DNA of 64,000 nucleotides. Source: Arachnopeziza araneosa (taxonomy: Eukaryota > Ascomycota > Leotiomycetes > Helotiales > Arachnopezizaceae). The translations under genes and the position numbers were made by a program. Location of the stretch: NCBI GenBank assembly GCA_003988855.1, contig QYAI01000077.1, forward strand, positions 1 to 64,000, in the 5' to 3' direction. Below, piece after piece: positions 54,626-64,000 of this stretch. The notes beneath the pieces were generated by a model, which did no database searches, was not told the DNA's origin, and worked only from the letters and a program-made list of their open reading frames with translations. The first letter of the stretch is position 1, and the number at the start of each line of letters is the position of its first letter.

Positions 54626-57600
54626 TCACCAGAATCTCCCCACCCTCCTCTCATCATCCACCCTCAATCCATCTCCATTTATCACTCCCATCTTGTACAG
54701 CCTCTCCATTCCCATGACCATCTCATCTCGCTCCTTGGTATACATCACGCTCAATCCAGCCATACTATCAATCATGCTCCTACCACTTGCCTCGTAGTCC
54801 TCCTTGCTAGCGAGATAGACGAGGATGTTGGCTAGGGTGTCCGGCTTCCGAGGTAGAGGTCGGGTACTGTAACGTGGTCTGAAGAGGAGGAGGAGGAGGG
54901 AGATTAACATGATAAAGAGGATGGCTAGGGAGAGGAAGTTGCAGGTCGTGTAGGCTGTTTTCGTCATTCTGTATGGGGTCAGTCGAGTAGAGTGGGGATG
55001 AAGAGTATAAGAATGGAGAGGAGAAGGGGAGAGGGAATAAGAATACGTGAGTGGCCTTACGCTGGTGAAAAAGCAATGTTGGCTAAGCAGATCGGGAGGA
55101 ATTCCGAAAGCGTAGTGACAAAGGAGATGAGTGCCACGAGGTAGTGTTGTCCCCGGAGGGATGGGATGATGGCGGAGAAAGGTGAAGAACAAGAAGTGAG
55201 CAGGATGCTGTCCTCCGGTAGAGCGGACCCGAGGAGGAGTCGGTGGTAGGGATTGAGTTTACGGAAATCTACAGATGTTAGGATTATGTTATCAGAAAGA
55301 GAAGGGATGAATACTCTGGTCAATAGCGCTCCAGAAGAGCTTGACTACTACACCGAGTGCTGTCATCATAAACCTAATGCCGAAAGCTTGCGAGTCCATA
55401 AACTGCTCGAAGCCCGAGTCACCGAATGTGTAGTGGTAGTATGCGATAAGACATAATATACCGCTGAATATAAGAAAGGCGCAGATATGCAGGAGCTTCT
55501 CTTTGATCACCCACCACCAAATTCCAAAGCTTGTCTTGGCTTCTCCAATAATGCTGGGGTCCAGATTCGGTGAAGATGGATCCTCAGAGGATGTGGATAA
55601 CGAGAAGTATCCTTCGTGAGCGCCTCTCTCAGCACCTTCCCCATCATCGGCGTCTACTGGGACAATACCATAGCATTTCCGCTGATCCATAGTCAGGAAA
55701 GGCTGGATAGCGAAACGCTTCCCTTCGAATACCTTCCTCAGGTTTGTAGCTGTGACTTGGCTATCGATCTCTCGTAATCCGCTCAGGAGAGGAGACTTAT
55801 AAAGAAGACAGGCTAGACCAGCGATCGAAAGGGGCTCAGAGTAAACCCCAGTGCTGCGACGAGGAGTATAGTACATAATGCACACGAGGAGAAAAGCTAT
55901 GAAGGAGAGGAGGCCTTGCAGGAGGCGTGCGAGGGTTGGATAAATTCCCCATGAGGCATGGCATGGAGGGAGATTGGGACCGCAGGTGCCTGAGAGGGAG
56001 ACAAACAGAGCCTCGGAAGAGAGAGGAGCGAGGATGAGGACGACAAGGGAGATCAGAGAAGACCAAAAAACCTAGGTGCAGCTTAGTTGAGATATACTAC
56101 AAACTCATCAGAACTTACCATGAAATGTCCCTTCTGCAACGACTTGAAAGAAATCACGAAGGGCAGTGTAGTAGGATAATCAAGTAGGAGAGAGTTTTCG
56201 GCAAAAGCGCCACCGGGCTGGCTGAGTTGATAGAAAGGCTCCATCTCTCTGATGGTAATGTCTAAAATACGCCAGGGAATTGTGTAGAGTAAAGCTAGGA
56301 TCAGAGGAAGAAATGCAACGATGATGTACTGATGCTCAGTTATCTGAGGTGCCCAGGTAGTATCACCATTTGACCAGGCGAAAAAAGTCCCCGTGGAATT
56401 AACAATGGTGGCTGTCGGTATTACAACAAGTCTTGTGGCCGTTACTTTGTTTCTAATCATTTTAACAAGTCAGTCAATGTTCTTAGGATAAAAGGGCTTT
56501 TCTTCGTAACGTTTGTTGCGTATAGTTCGAGCATTCGCTGTTGTTCAATGTCTAGGTTCCACTTGACCGAAGACGGATGAAGAAAGATTGGAGTAAGGCT
56601 TATTGGACGACACTTACTTGCTGTTGGAGCTGTAGCCAGTGGAAGAAGCTGCCCCAGTTGGAAGTATGGTGCGAATTTGCCCGTCTATCTCAGTCAAGGT
56701 AGGTGTTTCATATGCAACTGACACTTGACCATCAACTATTGTGGGAATAGCTACTAAAGTTTCGGTATAGATATGTCCATTTATTTCTGTCAATATTGGA
56801 GTTTGATAATCAGTTGTTGCTTTGCCGTCTATGGTTGTGAGAATGGCTATTGGAGTCTCTGTATAGATATGACCATTTATTTCAGTTAAGATTGGAGTCG
56901 GATAGGCAGTCAAGACTTTTCCGTCAACTGTTGCGAGGACAGCAGATGGGATCTCTGTATATACATGACCACCAATCTCAGTCAATACGGGGGTAAGGTA
57001 GCCTGTTGAAGTTTTGCCATCGATGACCTGTAGCACAAGAGAAGGAGTTGCTGTAAAAGTGTTGGTTCCGACTACAGACAATATGGGAAGTGGTGCGCCA
57101 TTGACATCAGTCGCCTGGCTACCAGGAGCCAGAGTGGATGTCTTCCCGTCAAGCAAAACAACAACTGGTGTTGTCGGAACGCCCAGCGTCGTAGGAACTG
57201 GAGCATTGAATATCGAAGTAGTCGCCTGCCCATCAACAGATGCAGGGACAGTTGGGAATGGCGCCCATATAGAAGTGTAGCCCGCAGAAACGAGAGTAAT
57301 AGTGGTAGGTGTTACAACAGTTGCTACTCCATTCGAAGCAACAAGAATTGGGGCAGATGCAGCTAAAGTAAGACTAGGCGGAGAATCTTGGCTGTTCACA
57401 GAAGGATCGGCTCCAGCTACCGGAACAGACGTTGAAGTGTCTCCAGAATCTCCAAGATGCAAATAGCCACCACCTGTTGTCGCCGTGGTATATATAGTTG
57501 GGGCTGGTGCATCAGATTGAGGTTTTGATGATGATGGATTGTTCGGAGATACTGCTGGAGGTGGAGTAGGATCATAGCCAGGCGGGGCCGTAACTAAAGC

Positions 57601-58164
57601 TACTGGTGTTGTTGAAGATCCAAACAGCCCATCTCCATCGAGCAACCATCCACCGTGTGGTAATGCGTGAATTGACGGAGCAAATAAGGGTCCTGAGCGT
57701 CCATCATCTGTTGCTGGTCCACTGGAAGAGGTGATCGTCTGTGTAGGCAGAAGTATAGGCGACGATGTAGATGAAGACCCGGCAACGGAAGTAGAGAGTT
57801 CTGGAAGGTATGTATACCTTATGAATGTCGAGAAGTCTGGAAGGACAGGTCCTTATCAACAAAATAAATCTTACCAAGTTCGATTGCACCTGGAAGATTT
57901 TTTGGATTTAATAAGATATTTTCACTTACTGAAATCTTCTTTTTCTCGTACATCTCTTTCCACATTGACTTTAAGCGTCTCATTAACAACATCACCTAGT
58001 TTTCCTATGCCAAAGTGCTGTGGAATGGAGCGAATGGCAAGCTCTGTGAGAGTTATGAGAAAGAGTGTGATAGCCAGAAGGAACGCTAAAGTAGGAAATC
58101 TTGTTGCAAAGGGTTTGTAATGGCCCGAACCTATTGAGAACTTAGTGAATGAGGAAACAACCAT
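54626..58164 (-). CDS. DUF3433 multi-pass membrane protein with Ser/Thr-rich lumenal repeats
   Basis: Exons 58164-57930, 57800-56618, 56452-56119, 56071-55315, 55268-55061 and 54968-54626 give 1019 residues; a 15-nt exon at 57874-57888 is possible and would add five. The true start is the ATG at 58164; the raw frame begins with GTG. A first membrane segment lies at about 26-48 (FPTLAFLLAITLFLITLTEL). A large Ser/Thr/Pro-rich region (about 80-470) with tandem VDGK...TPxLTEINGHIYTE repeats follows, probably outside the cell or in the vacuole lumen and O-glycosylated. Then come several membrane helices (YIIVAFLPLILALLYTIPWR, ISLVVLILAPLSSEALFVSL, HICAFLIFSGILCLIAYYHY). DUF3433 proteins are common in ascomycetes and of unknown function. 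The 165-nt intron at 56453-56617 may hide another small exon. Confidence 0.85.
56645..57027 (-). repeat. Tandem 96-bp (32-residue) repeats in the DUF3433 gene
   Basis: At least four in-frame units with consensus TVDGK-TT-YPTPILTEINGHIYTETPIAIL. Two units are near-identical at the DNA level, with GTATAGATATG-CCATTTATTTC at 56770 and 56865. More diverged copies (LLDGKTSTLAPG, SVDGQATTSI) lie upstream. Confidence 0.85.
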
Positions 58165-58798
58165 ATCGAGATCACCAATCACCAGTATTGTACAAATGAC
58201 TGTACATCATTGTCGATCAAAAGGAGTGTTAAAGGCTGAATGGCCATGATGAGCGAAGTCTCATGAAGTAAATACTGATATCTTCAGAGCTTCAACCCAG
58301 TGAGAGATGGCTGCGAATGAAACGAGCCAAAATTAAAGGTCTTTTACTTCGGCCACTAAGCCTTGACAGAGACGGTTGCAGGGCAGCATCGTCAGGAGAA
58401 ATAGATAAGGCTGGCGGTACATTGTATCCTCTTTCCACTTGAAGAACGCCACAGGAGAACATTTATGCAAGACATCGGATGTTGGAACTTGAAAGAAACA
58501 ATACCAGCGAATCAACTTAAAAAACTTAAAATTGCAAGGGAGTTTTCAGCCTTATATCTTGATCTTCGCTTCCGAAGAACATGATACTTAATGGCCAGGA
58601 TGGCCAGGATGAATCAATCTGAGCAACTCTCTTTCCATTCTCCAATCATTCATTAGGATTGATTCCGCTTGATTTCAGTAGCGTACAGAGTAATATACAA
58701 CATCTTTTTCTCTAGCCTTTGAATTTGCAAGGCTTGTGTTAAGAAATCATGTGTTGGCCACAAGACTTAGCATTCAGCCGCAATTTCCTTCATCTTGG
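58165..58798. other. Intergenic, nothing recognised
   Basis: 5' flank of the DUF3433 gene and 3' flank of the mitoribosomal gene; overlapping frames near 58736-58999 are the antisense side of bL21m. Confidence 0.5.
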
Positions 58799-59500
58799 TC
58801 AATCCAAAGAACCTTGGATTTCCTCCAAGGTATTGACCTTCAATTCTGCAATCCTCAAGATTGTGTACTTATGCTTGCTTCTGACCGTCTTGATTCTTCT
58901 ATTCCTCCGCTTCTTTTTTTCTTTAATTCTCATTGGTTCCGCCTCTGTCCCCATAACTCTTGCCCTACATTCGAAGAGCCTTTCGTCCACATAAGGTGAC
59001 CCTTTCAATGTATAGTCTCGTGACCCAAGACTTGATGCTCGATTAAGTCGCAATATATCTCCCGGAACAACTCCTGGCATTCGGAATGGTAGTCGTACTA
59101 TATCGCCTGCGGTGACAAGATATGGTTTGCCGTGGATGTGGGCACTTATGTAGTGGGCGGGTTGAACTGCAAGGAGAGGAAGGAGTTCTTTAATAGAAGA
59201 TGAGAGCTGAATGGGCTCTGCGGGAGGGGGTTGAGGTTGAGGCGCGGATCGTCCCATATGAACAGGTCGCGGAGTATTCGTAGGTACGCCATTTGTCTGC
59301 GACCCTGATGGCTTCGTAGTAAGAGGCTTCGATGGTCGCTCCGCTATTTGTGATGCCTCGAGATGCTCTGGTGGTGATTCGACGTGTTGTGTGGTAGTAT
59401 TGAAACATCGCGGTCGAATTGGAAGTAGGAATATTGGAGGCAATGAAAACGAGGATATCCTCGAGTCCAATACGGACCGCCTGGCTGTCCTGCTGAACAT
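58799..59500 (-). CDS. MRPL49: Mitochondrial large-subunit ribosomal protein bL21m
   Basis: Intronless, 233 residues from the ATG at 59500. The N-terminus is a mitochondrial presequence (MFSRTARRSVLDSRISSFSL), followed by a Pro/Ser-rich linker to about residue 100. The bL21 domain covers about 105-230: LLAVQPAHYISAHIHGKPYL, VTAGDIVRLPFRMPGVVPGD, ILRLNRASSLGSRDYTLKGS, ARVMGTEAEPMRIKEKKKRR and the final KTVRSKHKYTILRIAEL. The protein binds 23S-type rRNA at the base of the large subunit. The conserved GxDILRLNxxxxLGSRDYTLKG pattern is diagnostic for fungal bL21m (yeast Mrpl49). Length is larger than yeast (161) because of the linker. Confidence 0.94.
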   Translation of the reverse strand: MFSRTARRSVLDSRISSFSLPPIFLLPIRPRCFNTTTQHVESPPEHLEASQIAERPSKPLTTKPSGSQTNGVPTNTPRPVHMGRSAPQPQPPPAEPIQLSSSIKELLPLLAVQPAHYISAHIHGKPYLVTAGDIVRLPFRMPGVVPGDILRLNRASSLGSRDYTLKGSPYVDERLFECRARVMGTEAEPMRIKEKKKRRNRRIKTVRSKHKYTILRIAELKVNTLEEIQGSLD

Positions 59501-60739
59501 TTGTCCTGTGAGGGTTTCTTTGTTCTTCGTTCTGCTGGGTCCAGGAGCTCCAAAATACGCTTTCCGCAGAAAACGCTAGACGAAAGAGGAAAGGTCGGCT
59601 CGCAGTAACTTATGCGCCTTATCGCGATTATCAGCGCTAAACTTTTTTTATAATATTCACAACGAGCTTTGAGCTAGCTTTAAGAGTCTGCTATAATAAA
59701 TATTTATCTTTCCTCACATGCAACTCTTACTAGTGTCAATTAGCCTCAATTTGTAAACATGTTAATCTGGTGGAAGCAACACGCATGCATTCCTGACCAT
59801 AAAAGAAGATATTGAAAGAAAGCAGCACGAGAAAGCCACAATGTGTCAGAAGGTGTCCAGAATTTGACAGGTCTTGGTGCCAAAACATTTTAGAAGAAGA
59901 CACGCTACGCGCGAAGAACCAGGTGAAAAGGCAGAAGAAACCTCCTGTCAAATTTATTCTCGCACTTGACTATTATTTTAGTTTTGAGCTCCGGAGCTGT
60001 TTCACGAGTTGCATGTCTTTCGTGAATCTACTATGACCAGTTCAAGAGTTAAGATATTCCCAAAAAACCCCCAGTTATCTATAGTACCAACTCCATGATG
60101 TGAAGAGCTGAATCTCAATCCTCAGCCCGAATGAGCCAAAGATCACTCTTCTCATATCATACTTACTTGACATATCCAATCCTACAGGTGCCATCAAACA
60201 GGCAACATATTTTCATACAGTGTGGTTTGCAGAGGTCGATAAGTTGAAAATGTATCTCAATAGCTGAAACGGTTGCCAAGTCTAGGCTGCCCTTGATCCA
60301 AGTGTGAGTGTAGTTTTCATCCTATATAATGTTATGGTGAGAACTGTGTGCTGAAGGGCGTCTTAAAAATATGTGTCCTTGGCTTCAGAGTACAGTTGGA
60401 GATGTCTGGACCTGGCGCTCGGATTTGTAGCCATGCTGAAAGTACCTACTATTCGAAAATGTAAAGACAATGATTATTTTATTTAAGTCACTAATCGGCC
60501 AAAGAAGATAATAAGTGATGTATGTAGTACAAAATCAAAGTGAAGATTAGGCCCGTCGAATCGCAAGGAAAGCATGCTTTCAATACAAGTATTACTTACC
60601 TGCAGCCAGAGGGAAAGCGGCAAGATTCATAGAAGATAAGTAAACAAAGACGGAATGAATTCAACGCTGTGCGTAATATTCCAGGCAGAGTTAAAGGTAA
60701 AGACAAACTGTCCCTAGCTCCAAAATTCAAGTTTTTCTA
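59501..60739. other. Intergenic, nothing recognised
   Basis: About 1.2 kb, AT-rich, with short frames only. The plus frame at 60669-61022 is the antisense of the SnoaL-like gene. Confidence 0.5.
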
Positions 60740-61672
60740 TCACTCAGCATTACCAGTGAAAGGACATCCACCTCCAGTTACCTCTTCATCGGGATCCAAT
60801 TGGTCAGCGAGCGTCTCACCTTCAGTCGCAACGTGTGTTTTTTTCTCAACCTCAGCTCCACCTTTCGTCATTTGCCGGAACATTTCGAGAGGATCAAACC
60901 ATGTTTCAACACTTTGCAAACGAACCCTCTCGTCAACCTTCGCAATTGAGATACCTCGAATATCGAGTAGGCCGCCATGGGCTTTGATCCTGACCTTTTC
61001 GCCTCTGCTGTCCTGTGGTTAGTTGCAAAACAGCATTATTTTTTAAAGAGGCCTACTCGTTGAAGCCGACGTAATCCGATGCCATCACTCCCCAGTGTCT
61101 CCATTTAAAAGCAACAACAGGAGGGCCACTGTAAACCTCTAGTACCTCCCAGGCAAATGTCGGCATCATACGCTTGAAGATTTTGTGGCTCGATGCAAAG
61201 TCCGAATTCTCGGGACTGTAGAACTCATTTGCAGTGATAATGGCATTGTAAGTGCCAACCTTAAGCATGTGTTCTGCGGATTGAGGTGGACCACCATTGA
61301 TGGAGAATGTATGATTTGGACGATCAATTGTTCGCCAGTCTACAATATCTGTCTTGAAACTTGCCTCAACCTCCCAATTCTTGACCAGGTTTTCTACGAG
61401 ATTAGGAAGACTTCCGGATTCGTGCTTCATGGTCTTGGCTGCGGCAGATGGTGTCAGCGAACAATATTAAGCTCATGCATCCGAGATCAGATCCCAGAAG
61501 ATATCAAAGTAACACTCACTCTCCTCATAGACTTTTCGAGTGTTAGTGTAGTCTGGAGCCTTTCCATACCTCCAACTTGCCAAACTATCCTGTAAAACGG
61601 CGTTTGAAAATAGTAGATAATGGGAAGAGCAGGAGCCTCATCAGGCGGAACTTGAACATCAACTGCAGCCAT
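60740..61672 (-). CDS. SnoaL/NTF2-fold protein, plant pathogen-related protein-like
   Basis: Firm exons: 61589-61520, 61438-61057 and 61007-60740 (stop TGA at 60742-60740), about 240 residues. The 5' end is uncertain: an ATG at 61672 (MAA) must join at 61589 through a GTT donor rather than the usual GTAAGT type. The protein reads DSLASWRYGKAPDYTNTRKV, then SLPNLVENLVKNWEVEASFK, INGGPPQSAEHMLKVGTYNA, MPTFAWEVLEVYSGPPVVAF, KWRHWG and VETWFDPLEMFRQM. This matches the family called pathogen-related protein in plants (SnoaL-like domain), widespread in fungi and without a proven reaction. Known SnoaL members include polyketide cyclases, so a small-molecule role is possible. No signal peptide. The C-terminus ends GGGCPFTGNAE. 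Confidence 0.82.
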
Positions 61673-63455
61673 AATGCTTGAGGATGTATGAACGTGAATG
61701 ATCAGTGTCGGAGGAATCGTGGGATTAAAGCTGCTGAACTAGCATTTATACAACGCAGCTCGAACTCAGCCGCTCAGCAGCAGGTAGACAATGGACTCAC
61801 ATTGGACAATCCATGGCAATTCACCTATCCCGATCGAATCAGGTGCATGATGACCAACATCATCTTGATCGAGGCTGCCTACGAGTCAGGGGTTTAAATT
61901 GCGAGAAGGACACGCAACTAGCCCTGGATCTTGAGATCAATTGGTTATCGTAAAATATGCAAGATGCAGAAATTTTTCTTCCGAGATATTAGACATCCCA
62001 CATGTAAGAATAAATCTACAACGATGATAGGAGAACCACACATTAACGTAGGCGAATCCCTACGGACTGACCCACAACTATTAACTTGCAGACGCAAGTA
62101 GAGTGGACTTTTTTCTTGGCCCGCAGTTTCTGCGGGTAACGAGCAGTCATTTTACCTGATAAGGATCTAGCTGCATGGAGGATTTGGGGTCAAACGAAGC
62201 GAGCACGAACAAATACTATTCCATGTCCGATTGACCTTCCTGAGTCGTGACTAGAAGATCCTTGCTGGATCACCCTGTGAGTCGGTTTTTCTAGCACAAG
62301 AATCATGCACATTTGTAGAAGTAAGGGAAAAATCAAGCACGGAAATCTTAAACATCTTTGGATAGTTTTGTCAAGCATCTGGCTCAAAAATCTACAATAA
62401 TTGCAGCTCGAACTATGCATACTAACTCCAATATTATGCTTGTCCGTATAATCAACCCGGTAAAAGCACAATATCAATGATAAGGTGGTCATGAGCTCCC
62501 ATTACAATGTACTAAGCACATCTTATGCTTAGTATTGCCTTGGTTTCGTGGGACAAGCCAAATCAAGAGCATTATCATATGGTTAAAGACGGGCTACAGT
62601 CCAGAATTACTGTCTCTCCACTCGAAGTATATGAAAACGAGCTGCTGCTTCAATTCGCCATGTGAGAGGTGAGCTGGAATAGAAGAAGTAGCGCTGATCT
62701 CCTGGCCGTACTGGCAAGTCAATCGTCGAACTTTGGTACTTAGACTACCATTAAGCAACGTGGTTGGGATTGTATGGCTCAATCTTGAAACATGATTCAG
62801 TATCTCGGCGAGGAAGGGACCAGGTTGACTCCAATTCAACGATACTTTGGCTGACCTAAACATCCCCAAATCAGCATGGTAGTTGGGCTTATCACTTCAT
62901 CCGCTGAGACATTACCAGTGCTAGCAAGGGTAGGATTCCCCATAGGGTTCAGACATAACTTTCGGGTTTTATATATATCTGTATAAAAATTGTTTGGGAA
63001 CTTAACCCATGCTAGTGCTGGCAATGTCTCAGCGGACGAAGGGATAAACACAAACCGTATGAGTTGCAGTAATTTTGGCACCGTAAGCTTTTGTAAATAG
63101 GACAGTGTCATTATGGAGTAGCTACCTAGGTATATATTGGAGTTTAAAAGTGGATATGATAACATATGGAATCAAAATCAGCAAGACGAAAATCAGACTA
63201 ATTAAATATGACTATAAATGAATACGGATATGACAATTTTCATACTGACGAAAGAAAGGTTGAAATTTGTAGTAAAGAGTTGCATCCATTTTATGAACAA
63301 GTAGGAGTTGATTGTCGTGCTTACTTGTACTATATCTCAAGCCATGTTAGGTGCCTGAATTGGCGCCTGATCAATCTCAACTCCACCCCACCAAATACAT
63401 CCTCTCTTCCTACAACGAGCCACATTTAGCTCTGCAACCTCCCTTACTCTACAGG
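61673..63455. other. 1.8-kb intergenic region with an inverted repeat
   Basis: No supported gene; short frames lack family content. Holds the inverted repeat at 62885-63051 and the LSM2 promoter. Confidence 0.5.
62885..63051. repeat. Imperfect 47-bp inverted repeat with 73-nt spacer
   Basis: Arms 62885-62931 and 63005-63051 are complementary at 39 of 47 positions, including an unbroken TCCGCTGAGACATT core. The spacer is AT-rich in its second half (TTTTATATATATCTG). Most mismatches are transitions, so in minus-strand RNA several would be G-U pairs. It may be a MITE-like relic or a hairpin RNA; no target-site duplication was identified. Confidence 0.8.
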
Positions 63456-63935
63456 ATGCTGTTTTTCAGGTTAGTAAATGCTCGATTCAAGTCTTAAATC
63501 TGACGTCTGCATGTGTTGACTATCGCTTTGCACAACAGCTTCTTCAAAACCCTCGTGGACCATGAAGTGACCGTCGAACTAAAGAATGATATCCAGATTC
63601 GGGGAACTCTAAAGTCAGTGGATCAGTACCTGAACATCAAGCTTGATGATATACAAGTAGTTGAGGAGCTCAAATATCCACATCTAGTGCGTCACCAGTT
63701 TCGGCGCGAGCAGCTTCAGATTCAAGCTAACTTAATATTTCAGTCCTCAGTCAAGAACGTCTTCATTAGAGGCAGCGTGGTTCGATACGTTCACTTGCCT
63801 GGAAGCGCAGTGGATACGGCATTACTAGAAGACGGTGAGTCGCTGTTCTCTGGCTTGATAGTAGAATGTTCAAGCTGATTCGGGACAATAGCTACAAGGA
63901 GAGAAGCTGCGAACCAAGCTACCAAAGCGAAATGA
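63456..63935 (+). CDS. LSM2: U6 snRNA-associated Sm-like protein LSm2
   Basis: Exons 63456-63469, 63539-63686, 63744-63834 and 63892-63935 give 98 residues. The first exon is only 14 nt; MLFF joins to SFFKTLVDHEVTVELKNDIQ. The Sm1 motif is VTVELKNDIQIRGTLKSVDQ with YLNIKLDDI, and the Sm2 motif is NVFIRGSVVRYVHLP. The C-terminus continues AVDTALLEDATRREAANQAT. LSm2 is common to the LSm1-7 ring (mRNA decapping in the cytoplasm) and the LSm2-8 ring (U6 snRNA in the nucleus). Introns are 69, 57 and 57 nt. Raw open frames that start at 63513 or run on past 63834 read through introns and give a wrong N- and C-terminus. Sequence is almost invariant among ascomycetes, so this call is very firm. Confidence 0.97.
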
Positions 63936-64000
63936 TATCACAACGTGACTCTTGCCTGTAATACAGGTACAAATCAAAACAGAAGAGGCTGTACGCCTTA

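Noticed and set aside
60669..61022. 117-codon plus-strand frame
   Set aside because: Antisense to the C-terminal exon of the SnoaL-like gene, whose protein sequence is recognisable.
1..64000. CRISPR arrays, prokaryotic operons, phage or viral genes, biosynthetic gene cluster
   Set aside because: None seen; the few enzyme genes (methyltransferase, reductase, SnoaL-like protein) are scattered among housekeeping genes without core synthases.

Overview
The window looks like a gene-dense stretch of nuclear chromosome from a filamentous ascomycete (Pezizomycotina; Leotiomycetes is my guess from gene content, not proven). The evidence is short GT-AG introns, mostly 45-60 nt with CTAAC/CTGAC-type branch sites, plus fungal families such as a LaeA-like methyltransferase, a DUF3433 membrane protein, a Byr4-type GAP subunit, an Sfl1-type HSF factor and a bZIP/DUF3425 factor. 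Most genes are intron-interrupted. I reassembled exons by hand, requiring GT/AG ends, continuous reading frame and family-like protein across each junction. Several raw open frames begin with non-ATG codons, and those starts were corrected.

Layout. 1-1.9 kb: two degenerate pogo/Fot1-type transposase fragments lying head to head. 2.4-3.3 kb: a small coiled-coil protein gene. 3.9-4.05 kb: a tRNA-Phe(GAA) gene interrupted twice. 5.0-10.3 kb: BYR4 and a divergent XRCC4/Lif1 ligase-IV cofactor. 11.4-14.5 kb: LaeA-like methyltransferase and a probably inactive RNase H-fold protein. 15.8-17.2 kb: repeat-containing orphan gene. 17.6-22.3 kb: JAC1 co-chaperone, an NAD(P)-dependent reductase and a hypothetical gene. 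23.5-30.0 kb: SFL1-like factor and a divergent F-box gene with a 2.5-kb intergenic region. 30.5-38.7 kb: VNX1-type cation/H+ antiporter, RPT6 proteasome ATPase and an FGGY pentulose kinase. 39.1-48.1 kb: NIC96 nucleoporin, a bZIP factor and a protein tyrosine phosphatase with a rhodanese-like domain. 49.2-53.8 kb: a doubtful small ORF, then divergent RPC25 (Pol III) and a NUFIP/CCCH protein. 54.6-59.5 kb: DUF3433 membrane protein with tandem repeats, and mitochondrial bL21m. 60.7-63.9 kb: SnoaL-like pathogen-related protein, a hairpin-forming inverted repeat, and LSM2.

The genes are mainly unlinked housekeeping functions (cell-cycle GAP, DNA end joining, Fe-S assembly, proteasome, nuclear pore, Pol III, snoRNP assembly, mRNA decay/splicing, mitoribosome). 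I see no biosynthetic cluster, CRISPR array or virus.

The most unusual item is the tRNA-Phe gene at 3900-4048 (minus strand). All four stems pair perfectly, yet its D-loop is split by a 59-nt insert with spliceosomal-like ends, in addition to the usual anticodon-loop intron. Other points of interest are the inverted repeat at 62885-63051, the tandem repeats in the DUF3433 lumenal region, the repeat-built orphan gene, and the RNase H-fold protein that lacks catalytic residues.
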